DNA from: Streptococcus cuniculi
Lineage (GTDB): Bacteria > Bacillota > Bacilli > Lactobacillales > Streptococcaceae
DNA: 64,000 nt
Reading direction: 5' to 3'
Assembly (NCBI RefSeq): GCF_004570575.1
Contig: NZ_SPPD01000003.1
Span: forward strand, 62,001 to 126,000
Position numbers and translations under genes: made by a program
The notes under the pieces: model-generated
The model's input: the letters and a program-made list of their open reading frames with translations, nothing else
The model's database searches: none
What the model was told of the DNA's origin: nothing
Shown: piece by piece, positions 9,902-18,489 of the stretch
Position numbering within the stretch: position 1 is the first letter of the stretch
Layout: each line of letters begins with the position of its first letter

Positions 9902-11065
9902 ATGCTGAATATAGAACAAATAGATTTACTACTTAATACTCCTGAAGATGAGTTTCATGATTTCAAACAAAAATGGCATCATTCAAAGTCTGAATTAGTT
10001 CGTGACATCTTGAATTTTGTTAATACATCACATCACGAAGATTGTTATATCATTTTTGGAATTGATAATATCACTTTAGATATAATCGGTGTAAACAATG
10101 ATGATAATAGAAGAAATGAAGAAGATCTGACAGATTTACTACATAAACTCTTTATATCAACAAATAATCAAATTAAAATTAGCATACAAACTGAAACTAT
10201 AGACAACAAAGAAATTGACATCTTAATTATTCATGATACAGATAGAGTTCCTGTATTTTTAACAAAAGATTATAAGCCTAAGAAAGATACTGCATTACCA
10301 AAAGGATTAATATATGCTAGAAATGGCTCTATAAATACTCCTAAAGACTCCTCTGCTCCTTTTGAGTTAATAAATAAGTTGTTTCAAAAGTTTAATCATA
10401 CCGACTTAAATATCAAAGAGCAGTATTTTCATGTTTTAAAAGACTATAAAAATTGGTTCTTCATTGAAAATGAAGACGGAAGATTTTTTATTTATAATCC
10501 TAATCCCGATTTTTATATTAATCTTACCGACGATGATGCAAATCGTTTCGAAACTATGCCTTATAGTTTAAATCAATACCAAACCAATGTTGATTGGCAA
10601 TTAGTACAACTCCGTTATCGACACCTTACAATTATCGACTTTATGGCTTTATATTTAGATCAGGGAAATTGTCTAGTGCCCTCCCCTGATTTAGAAAGTT
10701 TTGAATGTGGTTATTCTGACACTATTTATTACCACTGCTTATACAAAAATACTTTAAAATACCAATTGCTGAAAGTTTTTTCTTCAATATCTGGTCTCGA
10801 AAAATATCCTTTAGAAAGATTTAAAAATAATATAGTAATTTATGATGATAAAATGGAATTGGAAAAGACTCACAACTTAATAAAAAGTAAATTTTCAACA
10901 GAAGAGATAATGAAGCAACTAGCAGTTTCAAAAAAAGATTTGAATTTGTACTTTAAAAAGGCGAAACAAAAAAATCCTAACTATAATAGTCAAGAAAATG
11001 AAAAAAACTTAACTGAACTAAACTTAATTAAGTTATTAAAAAGTTTTCAAAAAAGTATATCTTGA
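9902..11065 (+). CDS. Schlafen-type AlbA_2 domain protein
   Basis: A 387-residue protein. Residues 1-160 match the AlbA_2/Schlafen ATP-binding fold: EFHDFKQKWHHSKSELVRDI, then NTSHHEDCYIIFGIDNITLD and a late GLIYARNGSINTPKDSS segment. The C-terminal 220 residues have no domain that I recognise and end in a Lys/Asn-rich tail. AlbA_2 proteins occur as regulators and as parts of prokaryotic defence loci. It has its own promoter and converges on gajB across a shared terminator. The high AT content suggests transfer. A defence role is inferred from location only. Confidence 0.75.
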   Translation: MLNIEQIDLLLNTPEDEFHDFKQKWHHSKSELVRDILNFVNTSHHEDCYIIFGIDNITLDIIGVNNDDNRRNEEDLTDLLHKLFISTNNQIKISIQTETIDNKEIDILIIHDTDRVPVFLTKDYKPKKDTALPKGLIYARNGSINTPKDSSAPFELINKLFQKFNHTDLNIKEQYFHVLKDYKNWFFIENEDGRFFIYNPNPDFYINLTDDDANRFETMPYSLNQYQTNVDWQLVQLRYRHLTIIDFMALYLDQGNCLVPSPDLESFECGYSDTIYYHCLYKNTLKYQLLKVFSSISGLEKYPLERFKNNIVIYDDKMELEKTHNLIKSKFSTEEIMKQLAVSKKDLNLYFKKAKQKNPNYNSQENEKNLTELNLIKLLKSFQKSIS

Positions 11066-11105
11066 TAATCTGCTATCACATTTTCAACTACTCAAACATG
11101 CAATA

Positions 11106-11152
11106 TAAGGCATAGGAATTAGATTATTTAAAAAACAAATTCCTATACCTTA
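11106..11152. terminator. Bidirectional terminator between AlbA_2 gene and gajB
   Basis: Arms TAAGGCATAGGAATT (11106-11120) and AATTCCTATACCTTA (11138-11152), one mismatch, between two convergent genes. Confidence 0.75.
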
Positions 11153-11159
11153 ATCATTA

Positions 11160-12992
11160 TTAATTAACAACCTTTACTAGGTTAGACTGGGTTAGCAATG
11201 AATATATCTCATTAATATTTCTATTGTTTTGTGCCCTATTATTTCTCAATTTACAGTATGTGAAGATTAGGTGACTTTTTGCTCGTGAAAGTGCAACGAA
11301 GAACGCACTTTTATCTTCTTCTGGTTGATTATTGAAATTCCAGAACGCAGAATCCTCCAAGCCTAGAAAGTAAACTGCCTCATATTCTAATCCTTTACTC
11401 TTATGAATAGTCATGATTGGAATTGAGTTCTCCCCCTTGAAATTAGATACTATTTGTATCCATAAACCAAGTGACTGGGAGTACTCTATATATAATAATT
11501 TTGAAAAGTTCTTGACAATGGTAGTTAGGTCACTTTTCCCATTGTATATTGAAAAGTTTGAAATAATTCTTTCATCACCTATTTTTTCAATAATATACTC
11601 AATTAAGTTTAGCATGCTGTCTTTATCGGGAATAAAATTTGAAATTAGGGAAGCGATATCACTAATCACATTATCAATCTCCTTATATGATTTTGCCAAA
11701 GATAATTCATCAGTAAACTCATCGATTCCATTGATATTTCCATAGAAATGACTAATATTTTCCCAAATTAAAGGATCCCGTTTTCCTTGACTACATGATA
11801 TTAAATCTAACAATAGGTTACAAGTAGGGTCTTTTAAAAGCTCTTGATATTCATTTTCAATTCTTGCTTTAATTCCTTTGCTACTTAATATAGATATCAA
11901 TTTTGAACTATAATCATCAATCTTCTGTTTTGCTAGGATACAAATTTCTGATGGTCGTATACCTCCTTGAATTTTTGATTTAATATCATCTGCAATTGAC
12001 TCAGCTTCTAGACTTTCATTTTCAAATTCAAATAATGTTATTTCACCCTCTTGAGATTCTGGATAATCATTTGTATAAACAATGTTCATACCATTATTTA
12101 AGATTGAATCAACCTCTTTTTGAAATTTTACAAGTTTAGGTACAGAGCGGTAATTCATCGACAATTGATATTCATTTGAATTAAAGTCTCGAATATAGTC
12201 TGGAAAAATATTAGGATTTGCACCTGCCCACCTCATAATGGCTTGCTTATTATCACCTACTGCAGTCAATTTACAAGAAGAATCTAAAAAACACGTTTTT
12301 AATAAACTATACTGGGCAGATGTCGTATCCTGAAATTCATCTAAAAATACAAATTCGTATGTCATTTGAAGTGCTTTACAGACGTATTCGTTGGTAGCTA
12401 TTATTTGAGTAGCCAACTTTGTTATTTGTCTGTAAAAAAGAACTGGTTTATTACTCTGAGTACCCTTTAACAGATCATTTTTTATAGTTGAATCTCTCTC
12501 ATTCAAGGCAATACTTTCTTTCAAGGTAATACTTTCTGCAATTTCCTTAATTCTATTCATCCTCATTCCAGTAGTATTTAATCCGTTTCTATCAAGAACC
12601 TCTTTTATGACTTCCATTTCTTCAATCAAATAGTCCTTCGATGGTCTTATCTCCTCAGGAAGAACATTTCTAAATTGGTCTAAAATCCTCTTTTCAAATG
12701 CTGAATAGGTTAAAGAGGTAAAGCGAGAAGCATATTCATCACCGTAACGTTTTTTAACTCTATCTTTCAAATTTGCCGCAGCATCCGTTTTGAAACTTAA
12801 TGCTAGAATTTTTTTCGGAGAAACGCATTTATTTGTAGAGAATAGATAGTCTAACTTTTGAGCTAGTAATTCAGTTTTCCCCGCACCTGGTCCAGCAATG
12901 ACTAAACAGTTAGTCACATCTTTGACGGCTCCTAATGCAATCTCTTCTAAAATGATATCTCCTTTAGAAACCCACTCCTCACTCTTTACCAT
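11160..12992 (-). CDS. gajB: GajB-like UvrD-family helicase (Gabija)
   Basis: ATG 12992 is chosen because GGAG lies 9 bp upstream inside gajA; the upstream ATG 13022 lacks this. The product is 610 residues. SF1 helicase motifs are complete: Walker A GPGAGKT (residues 34-40), DEFQD (about 218-222), GDNKQAIMRW, NYRS, TIHKSKGLEYE and VALSRAKSHL. Its gene overlaps the end of an OLD-type nuclease gene by 14 bp, the arrangement that defines Gabija. GajB is thought to sense DNA ends or single strands and activate GajA. At 610 residues it is longer than the best-studied GajB of roughly 500. Confidence 0.85.
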   Translation of the reverse strand: MVKSEEWVSKGDIILEEIALGAVKDVTNCLVIAGPGAGKTELLAQKLDYLFSTNKCVSPKKILALSFKTDAAANLKDRVKKRYGDEYASRFTSLTYSAFEKRILDQFRNVLPEEIRPSKDYLIEEMEVIKEVLDRNGLNTTGMRMNRIKEIAESITLKESIALNERDSTIKNDLLKGTQSNKPVLFYRQITKLATQIIATNEYVCKALQMTYEFVFLDEFQDTTSAQYSLLKTCFLDSSCKLTAVGDNKQAIMRWAGANPNIFPDYIRDFNSNEYQLSMNYRSVPKLVKFQKEVDSILNNGMNIVYTNDYPESQEGEITLFEFENESLEAESIADDIKSKIQGGIRPSEICILAKQKIDDYSSKLISILSSKGIKARIENEYQELLKDPTCNLLLDLISCSQGKRDPLIWENISHFYGNINGIDEFTDELSLAKSYKEIDNVISDIASLISNFIPDKDSMLNLIEYIIEKIGDERIISNFSIYNGKSDLTTIVKNFSKLLYIEYSQSLGLWIQIVSNFKGENSIPIMTIHKSKGLEYEAVYFLGLEDSAFWNFNNQPEEDKSAFFVALSRAKSHLIFTYCKLRNNRAQNNRNINEIYSLLTQSNLVKVVN

Positions 12993-15048
12993 GTTCAATA
13001 TCTCCAAGTAATTCTTCAGCACGGTTAACTATTTTTTCAAATACAGGGGGTAGATTTCTTGTTAATTCATCATCACTAATAGATGATAAAAATTGCATAT
13101 GAGTTGTTGGCTTTCCTCTACCTAAAAAGAAATATTGATACCAAATCAGTAATTCTTTCTCTTCACTAGTAAAACTATCCCCCGGTCCACTCTTATCCTT
13201 TAAAGTAGCTATCTTTGCTTCTTCTATACGTTTTTCGAGACCTTCTAACTGCAATTTATCAATACAATCCAAATCAGTTAATTTTACTTTTTTACTATTC
13301 CCACCTGAATCAGCATATGAAACGACTGGTCCTTCTTTCGAAGATAACATATCCAGATAATGTTCCTTATAATGTTGTAGCATCAAGAAATCAATATCAA
13401 GAGGCGACGAAAAATAGACATTAAATTCTTCGAGCTTATTAAACCAATTAATCAGACGTTTATCTTCCATCGATTCACACTCTCGTGCCCCAATTTCATT
13501 AAAATCAAGTCCCTGAGTATTGAACCATTCTTGAAACTCTGTGTTCAGCTCATACAGATGTTGAGAAATATATTTTATTCTTCCCCAGCCACCTCCATAT
13601 CTATCATTATCGAAATCTAATAAGGTAACATGAGGAATCCTAAGAGCGTTCAATAATTTCCAAAAATAATTAACATGCCTACCTCCTAAAGGAACTACTG
13701 AAATCTGAGAACTATCAATTTCCCGTCCAAGTAAATCAAAAAACTTTGGTAGTAACAATTCCTCACTATCACCCTCACCTAGAACTACTAACTTCGCAAA
13801 ATAAAGTTCCGGATAAGCTTGAATTGCTCCCTTAATGTATTTATAAGATTCATCAATGGCTTGAGGTAGCTGTATACCAGAAACAATAGTTTGAAGCACT
13901 CTGTCATTATTTTCAATTCTTAAATATCTCAAATCTTCTGGTTCAATTCTTTTTACAATAGCTGGAGAGTGTGAAGTTAAAACTACTTGAGAGTTGTCAT
14001 TATTACTCAACTGTTTAAACCGTTTCACCAGTTTACCAATGTGATGTGGTGCAATATGATTTTCCGGCTCTTCTATTGCTAAGATGGTTAGTATTGGTGG
14101 TATCAATTTAAATCTTGGATTATCAGGATTTTCTTCACGGTCTTTAATAATTTTTAACTCAATATCGAGTATCGAATCAACAAGTGAAAAATAAAAAATA
14201 GATCTCAGCCCATCTCCTAAATCTGAAACTGTAAACGCTCCTTCTGTGGTTGTCGGTGAAAATTTTAAAGCAATTTGTCTAAGGGCTCCCGCCATCTCAG
14301 AAGAATTAATAGTCAACTCTGCCTGAGAAAAACGGTTGTCTTCATGATATAGTTTCCACGATTTCTGGATTTCTTGGTTGATTTGGGTTAATGCACCACT
14401 TTCAGATAAAAAGGTATTATTCAACTCATCAATTTTGTTTGTAATTTGTTTTATCTCATCTTCGGTCCAATTTATACTATTTACTAGCCTACTTAACATA
14501 CTACCTGAAGCATTTCCCAACTCCTTCTCAGGCGTTCTTGAAGCGGGTACATAAAGTACCCTAATTTTATCCAAATCCTTTCTAGGAGCACGGTGCTTAT
14601 CTTCATCTTTAATAATATCTTCGGCAGATGAAATATAATAGATTTGAGTATCAATACTTCCTTCAACTGTTCCATCATCTTCCCAGGAAGATTCTAATCT
14701 GATTCGTAGAAAAGGTTTTGCATCACCTTGAGAAACTGTAAAGTGTTCGAAAAATGATGGAATGGCTGGACTGTAAGCAGTTCCATCCAATTCATCAAAC
14801 TCAAAAATAGTTTCTATAAAGAGGTTTCTAGTATTTTCTCCGGGCCTTGAACCTTTTGGAAGGTGAAAATCACTTTTTTTAATTATTCTATCATTTTGTT
14901 TGTCCGAAAACAGCTTACTCAATGCTTGTAATACAGTTGTTTTTCCCGAACTATTATTCCCAATCAGTACCGTTTGATTGTTTAATTCAATAATTTGAAT
15001 TTCACCGAATGATCTAAAATTATTAATAATTACTTTTGTTAACTTCAT
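12979..15048 (-). CDS. gajA: GajA-like OLD-family ATPase/nuclease (Gabija)
   Basis: A 689-residue protein. The ATPase half has Walker A GNNSSGKT (residues 30-37), a signature-like SDLGDGLRS, Walker B ILAIEEPENHI (about 322) and the switch VLTSHSPAIV. The second half is a TOPRIM nuclease with VLGEGDSEE (about 420) and the acidic pair LLDFDND (about 478). Class 2 OLD proteins next to a UvrD-like helicase are GajA, a sequence-specific nicking endonuclease repressed by nucleotides and released during phage infection. Its ATG overlaps the pezT stop (ATGA). It is about 110 residues longer than the prototype. Confidence 0.87.
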   Translation of the reverse strand: MKLTKVIINNFRSFGEIQIIELNNQTVLIGNNSSGKTTVLQALSKLFSDKQNDRIIKKSDFHLPKGSRPGENTRNLFIETIFEFDELDGTAYSPAIPSFFEHFTVSQGDAKPFLRIRLESSWEDDGTVEGSIDTQIYYISSAEDIIKDEDKHRAPRKDLDKIRVLYVPASRTPEKELGNASGSMLSRLVNSINWTEDEIKQITNKIDELNNTFLSESGALTQINQEIQKSWKLYHEDNRFSQAELTINSSEMAGALRQIALKFSPTTTEGAFTVSDLGDGLRSIFYFSLVDSILDIELKIIKDREENPDNPRFKLIPPILTILAIEEPENHIAPHHIGKLVKRFKQLSNNDNSQVVLTSHSPAIVKRIEPEDLRYLRIENNDRVLQTIVSGIQLPQAIDESYKYIKGAIQAYPELYFAKLVVLGEGDSEELLLPKFFDLLGREIDSSQISVVPLGGRHVNYFWKLLNALRIPHVTLLDFDNDRYGGGWGRIKYISQHLYELNTEFQEWFNTQGLDFNEIGARECESMEDKRLINWFNKLEEFNVYFSSPLDIDFLMLQHYKEHYLDMLSSKEGPVVSYADSGGNSKKVKLTDLDCIDKLQLEGLEKRIEEAKIATLKDKSGPGDSFTSEEKELLIWYQYFFLGRGKPTTHMQFLSSISDDELTRNLPPVFEKIVNRAEELLGDIEHGKE

Positions 15049-15821
15049 TTCTTATCTCCATTACCTGAAACTAATTCACACAACCGTTCCTGTCCTGCCT
15101 TCATCATCTCCTCCTCGACTTTACTCCATTTTCCAAAGAGGCATTCTTGTAACACTTCTGCTGTGGAACCTTCAGCAGTTTCAGAATCATAGGTACAAGT
15201 TCTATCTCTTTGATAAATTTGAATCAGGTCAAAGAGATTTTCGCTTTCTAACTCCCTCAAGTTATCAACCAAGTTCTCTACAATCCCATCGTGGTGTTCT
15301 TTTGGTGTTGCTCTGGCCTGATTGGGATCGATGGCATAAAGTTCTTCGTAACGAATCAAGGTGCTGAGATAAGAAAGCTCTGGTTTGGTACCAATTACAG
15401 CTAAAGAAACTTGGTAACCTTTAGAAGCTAATAATTGAGCAGTCTGACGAGGAACTTGAGTGGTACGCAAGGTTCCCTCAATCAGCAAGTGATAACCCTG
15501 CGTGCTGAGTTCGTCAACCAGATGCTCTACCATTTTTCCTGCAAATCCCTTGGTATAGTCCACGCTGTCCTTGCCAAACTTTTCTTGCAGGGCTAGGAAA
15601 TTTGGATGTTGGGAACGATAGCTATCACCATCAATGATAATGATATTGCCTTGAAATTCCTTTTGCTTGATACGATGAATAGTCGTCTTACCTGCCCCGC
15701 TTTGTCCTCCAAGCAAGATAGCTTTCGGTCGATCTGGAATCGTCTTTCCTCGGGTTAAAGCACGAATGGTTCGCTGTAAAGCCATCTGAAACTCAGTTTC
15801 ACTAAATTCTTCCAACCTCAT
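15045..15821 (-). CDS. pezT: Zeta-type toxin PezT
   Basis: A 258-residue protein with Walker A GGQSGAGKTT (residues 38-47), the DGDSYRSQHPNF substrate loop and a conserved LLIEGTLR strand. PezT/zeta toxins are kinases that phosphorylate UDP-N-acetylglucosamine and block peptidoglycan synthesis. The length and motifs match pneumococcal PezT. The gene starts inside the pezA stop (TAATG) and ends inside the gajA start (ATGA), so translation is coupled on both sides. It appears complete. Confidence 0.95.
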   Translation of the reverse strand: MRLEEFSETEFQMALQRTIRALTRGKTIPDRPKAILLGGQSGAGKTTIHRIKQKEFQGNIIIIDGDSYRSQHPNFLALQEKFGKDSVDYTKGFAGKMVEHLVDELSTQGYHLLIEGTLRTTQVPRQTAQLLASKGYQVSLAVIGTKPELSYLSTLIRYEELYAIDPNQARATPKEHHDGIVENLVDNLRELESENLFDLIQIYQRDRTCTYDSETAEGSTAEVLQECLFGKWSKVEEEMMKAGQERLCELVSGNGDKK

Positions 15822-16297
15822 TAAGCCACCACCCGATGATGCACCATGTCTAACATCCGCTCAATACCATCTAAATAGCCATTGTAACGCTCTATTTCAT
15901 CGAAAGTATCGACAAGGTAAATTTTCGTATTGATCAATTCGGCCAAGTCATCACTCATCAAAATCCAAGGATTAGATTCATCATCAAAAGCAATATCTTG
16001 ACTATACTGGTATCTATAAAGCTTTGATAAAATGGCTGCTCCACGTTCTTTTATCACTTCTACTTTTAAAGTCAGATGGTAATCTTCGACAGGTGTTAAC
16101 ATCTTGTCCTCCCCTACAATATCGACATAAGAAACATTAAATTTTTGACAAATACGGTCGATGAGTTCTGTTGAAACTGTACTAGTTCCATTTTCATAAC
16201 GACTTAGGCTATTGCGTGAAATCCCAACCATTTTCGCAAATTCTGGCTGTGTTAAATCGTGTGTTCGGCGTAGTAATTTGATATTGTCTCCAATCAT
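15821..16297 (-). CDS. pezA: Antitoxin/repressor PezA
   Basis: 158 residues from ATG 16297, which has GAGGAGG 9 bp upstream; this equals the length of pneumococcal PezA. The N-terminal xre-type helix-turn-helix reads LTQPEFAKMVGISRNSLSRY. The C-terminal helical part would bind PezT. PezA neutralises the kinase and represses its own operon. A palindrome in its promoter region is a natural operator. Because gajA and gajB follow in the same message, PezA repression may also set Gabija levels. Confidence 0.94.
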   Translation of the reverse strand: MIGDNIKLLRRTHDLTQPEFAKMVGISRNSLSRYENGTSTVSTELIDRICQKFNVSYVDIVGEDKMLTPVEDYHLTLKVEVIKERGAAILSKLYRYQYSQDIAFDDESNPWILMSDDLAELINTKIYLVDTFDEIERYNGYLDGIERMLDMVHHRVVA

Positions 16298-16325
16298 AGA
16301 TATAGACCTCCTCGTATTTGTTTTC

Positions 16326-16365
16326 ATTATACCATAAAAAACGGATAATGCACCAAATATGGTGC
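16326..16365 (-). promoter_or_regulatory. pez-gaj operon promoter and PezA operator candidate
   Basis: On the minus strand an extended -10 (TGGTATAAT, TATAAT at 16326-16331) lies about 30 bp before the pezA start. The palindrome GCACCAAATATGGTGC (16350-16365) covers the -35 region, where PezA binding would block RNA polymerase. No consensus -35 is seen. Confidence 0.6.
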
Positions 16366-16379
16366 GTTACCCGTTTTTA
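16338..16379 (-). terminator. Terminator-like hairpin after the 16367 gene
   Basis: Long imperfect stem AAAAACGG...CCGTTTTT with the GCACC/GGTGC core. It overlaps the end of the upstream gene and the pezA operator, so it may end one transcript and regulate the next. Confidence 0.5.
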
Positions 16380-16657
16380 GGTTTCTTCGATTGTTTAAAC
16401 TGCTCTATTCGCTTCTCCAACTGCTCAGTATTCAGTTTATTTTTCGCTTCCTGTATCGACTTATCAAGACTTTGTCCCTCATCGGTTATAACGCTTTGAG
16501 ATAATTCAACGCTCCTATCAGGCTTAAAACTTGTATCAAAAACCACATCTAGGAGTTGTTCTACTTTGGTTAGTTCACTATCTGACATCTCTGATAGTCG
16601 ATGAATCAGTCGTTTAAATTGATCCTGGTTCTGTTTTTTCTTTTGAAAAAATTTCAT
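16367..16657 (-). CDS. ICE cargo protein of unknown function, 96 aa
   Basis: ATG 16657 follows AGGAG; an in-frame ATG at 16720 overlaps the preceding gene and is less likely. The product is strongly charged, with a basic N-terminus (MKFFQKKKQNQDQFKRLIHR) and a Lys/Gln-rich coiled-coil C-terminus (NTEQLEKRIEQFKQSKKPKN). There is no membrane segment and no domain I recognise. It lies in a run of small genes that commonly accompany the toprim gene in Tn5252-type ICEs. Confidence 0.65.
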   Translation of the reverse strand: MKFFQKKKQNQDQFKRLIHRLSEMSDSELTKVEQLLDVVFDTSFKPDRSVELSQSVITDEGQSLDKSIQEAKNKLNTEQLEKRIEQFKQSKKPKNG

Positions 16658-16680
16658 TATCTTCTCCTTAAATTGTAAAA

Positions 16681-16703
16681 AGGTAGCCCACATAGGACTA
16701 CCT
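16681..16703 (-). terminator. Terminator after the 16707 gene
   Basis: Arms AGGTAG and CTACCT flank a short loop, followed on the minus strand by a T-run. It lies just after the stop of the 129-residue gene. Confidence 0.65.
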
Positions 16704-16706
16704 GAC

Positions 16707-17096
16707 TTATAAATCATCAATGGCTACTGAAATAGCCTGTAACTTTTTATTTTGGATTTTCTTTTCATCAATCAATTGATAAAGTTCTTCAATTTGCTTC
16801 TGACAGGCGGAAATATCCTTGTTGTTTTGTGCAATGGTATCTGCCAAGTGCTGTTTGTAGTCACTTGTGATATTTACTTTCTTAGGTTGACTTTGTTTAA
16901 CAGTTGATGCGAGCGTTTGTACATATTTAGATTCTGACTCCTTTTGTTGCTGTTCAAAAGCAGCCACATAATCTACTTCTTCAATTGGTTTTTCATCCTG
17001 TTTATGAAAAAGTGCTGCGATTTTAGCTCGTTCTTCATGGGACGATGTTGGTTTCACATCGTCTAGTGGCTGATCAAAATTCCATGTTTTACTCAT
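16707..17096 (-). CDS. ICE cargo coiled-coil protein, 129 aa
   Basis: It starts MSKTWNFDQPLDDVKPTSSH and continues into long amphipathic helices (FEQQQKESESKY; QNNKDISACQKQIEELYQLI). It has no enzymatic motif. The style and position match conserved but uncharacterised proteins next to the toprim gene of streptococcal ICEs. Transcribed with the 17150 gene from upstream. Function unknown. Confidence 0.7.
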   Translation of the reverse strand: MSKTWNFDQPLDDVKPTSSHEERAKIAALFHKQDEKPIEEVDYVAAFEQQQKESESKYVQTLASTVKQSQPKKVNITSDYKQHLADTIAQNNKDISACQKQIEELYQLIDEKKIQNKKLQAISVAIDDL

Positions 17097-17149
17097 TCTG
17101 TATCCTCATTTCTGTAATCCGGGTGTAGTGTGGTTTATTCACCAAAGGC

Positions 17150-17320
17150 TTACTCTAGTGCTTCATGAAATGACAACTGACTAGATTGTTGCCGTTTGAT
17201 AAATGTACTGTACATAGCTGTTTGTAGTTGGTCACGATAGTTTTCCAATTTCTCCGTCTCACGTGAGACCTTTTCTTCTTGCCTAGCTACTTTTTCAGCC
17301 AGACGTTCAATCACACTCAT
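17150..17320 (-). CDS. Small coiled-coil ICE protein, 56 aa
   Basis: ATG 17320 with an AGGACAC/GGAGGACA-type site just upstream; the product begins MSVIERLAEKVARQEEKVSR and ends SSQLSFHEALE at 17150. It is one charged helix with heptad spacing. The gene fills the space between the toprim gene and the 129-residue gene and its codon use is normal, which supports it being real. Function unknown. Confidence 0.65.
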   Translation of the reverse strand: MSVIERLAEKVARQEEKVSRETEKLENYRDQLQTAMYSTFIKRQQSSQLSFHEALE

Positions 17321-17373
17321 AGGGTGTCCTCCTTGTCACTTTCTAGATTATGATAGCGGACTTGATTTTGTTA

Positions 17374-18450
17374 TCACAATTCCAATGCATGTTCCCATTT
17401 AGGTGGAGGATGATTCTTATTGACTTGTTCTTGGGCTGTTTGGATAATATCACTTAAGGATATTTCCTTCTGTTGTTTCACAATATCATTCCAATCTGAC
17501 TTTGTTTCAAGTCCTTGTAATGGTGGTAAATCATGGGAAATCGGAAGTCCTTTATCTGACAGTTTCTGACAAAATTCTCTTCCTGCTTCATCGTTATCAA
17601 CTGCCATTGTTATGACGTTTGAATGAGTTTGAAAAAAGATTGTCGTCTCTTGTATTGCCTGAAGATAATGGCTAAGTCTGCTTGGTTTTACTGTATCTAG
17701 AAATGCCAATTTCCCCTGTTCCTCTGCTGCTAGACGCAAAGTCTGATAAGCAATCACAGAAAGTTTTAAGCCTTCCATTGAAATCAGGCGAACATCGGAT
17801 AACTGCTTTTGATGAAGTTGATAATAGCTCATCATATCGATAGCGGATTCACAAAAAATGAGTCGCTTGGGATTTCCAATATCAAAACTAATACCGACAT
17901 GGCCATGAGATCCTTTCATGATTTTTTTGAGATAACCGCGATCGTGTTTTTCTTCATTTTTGACGAGACCTTGAAGGCTTGCAGCCTGTAAGACACCATT
18001 ATGGTCATAACTTTTAAACACTAAAACCGACTCCGAATGATAAGTAGCTTGAGCAAGCAATCCTTGTCTGCCAAAGGAATTGATAGTCTGATCACTTAGG
18101 CCACGGATGTCTTTTAAGTAAATACGTGCTTGCTGAAAAGGTTCTTCATGCAAATAATAGTGAAACGGTTGATAAACCTCTTCTATTACTTTGGTCTGTT
18201 CAAAATCTCCAGTTTCAAGATAGGATACAGCCTCTTTGAAAGTAACGCCTGCTACTAATTGAACAAAGTCTATCACATCCCCTTGTATATCTCTTGAAAA
18301 CCATTTGAAAGTATTAGTATCCGCAAAAATCCGAAAGGAATCATGGTCTGGGTGTTCATAAATTTGTCCTGATAAACGTCTGAAGGAATAACCCAGACTT
18401 TCAGCCACATCTAAAATGGCCTTTTGTTTTACTGCTTTAATTCGTGTCAT
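17374..18450 (-). CDS. Toprim-domain protein (ICE primase-like)
   Basis: A 358-residue protein. The N-terminal third (AESLGYSFRRLSGQIYEHPD ... FKWFSRDIQGDVIDFVQ) resembles the DUF3991 zinc-free primase-like domain. The Toprim part carries LIFCESAIDMMSYYQ (conserved Glu) and TMAVDNDEAGREF (conserved D-x-D). Such proteins are standard in Tn5252-type ICEs and may act in replication or transfer. GGGAG precedes the ATG. It appears intact. Confidence 0.85.
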   Translation of the reverse strand: MTRIKAVKQKAILDVAESLGYSFRRLSGQIYEHPDHDSFRIFADTNTFKWFSRDIQGDVIDFVQLVAGVTFKEAVSYLETGDFEQTKVIEEVYQPFHYYLHEEPFQQARIYLKDIRGLSDQTINSFGRQGLLAQATYHSESVLVFKSYDHNGVLQAASLQGLVKNEEKHDRGYLKKIMKGSHGHVGISFDIGNPKRLIFCESAIDMMSYYQLHQKQLSDVRLISMEGLKLSVIAYQTLRLAAEEQGKLAFLDTVKPSRLSHYLQAIQETTIFFQTHSNVITMAVDNDEAGREFCQKLSDKGLPISHDLPPLQGLETKSDWNDIVKQQKEISLSDIIQTAQEQVNKNHPPPKWEHALEL

Positions 18451-18489
18451 CTTATCTCCCTATCAAAAAAAGCAGAAGAATGTCTCCTG

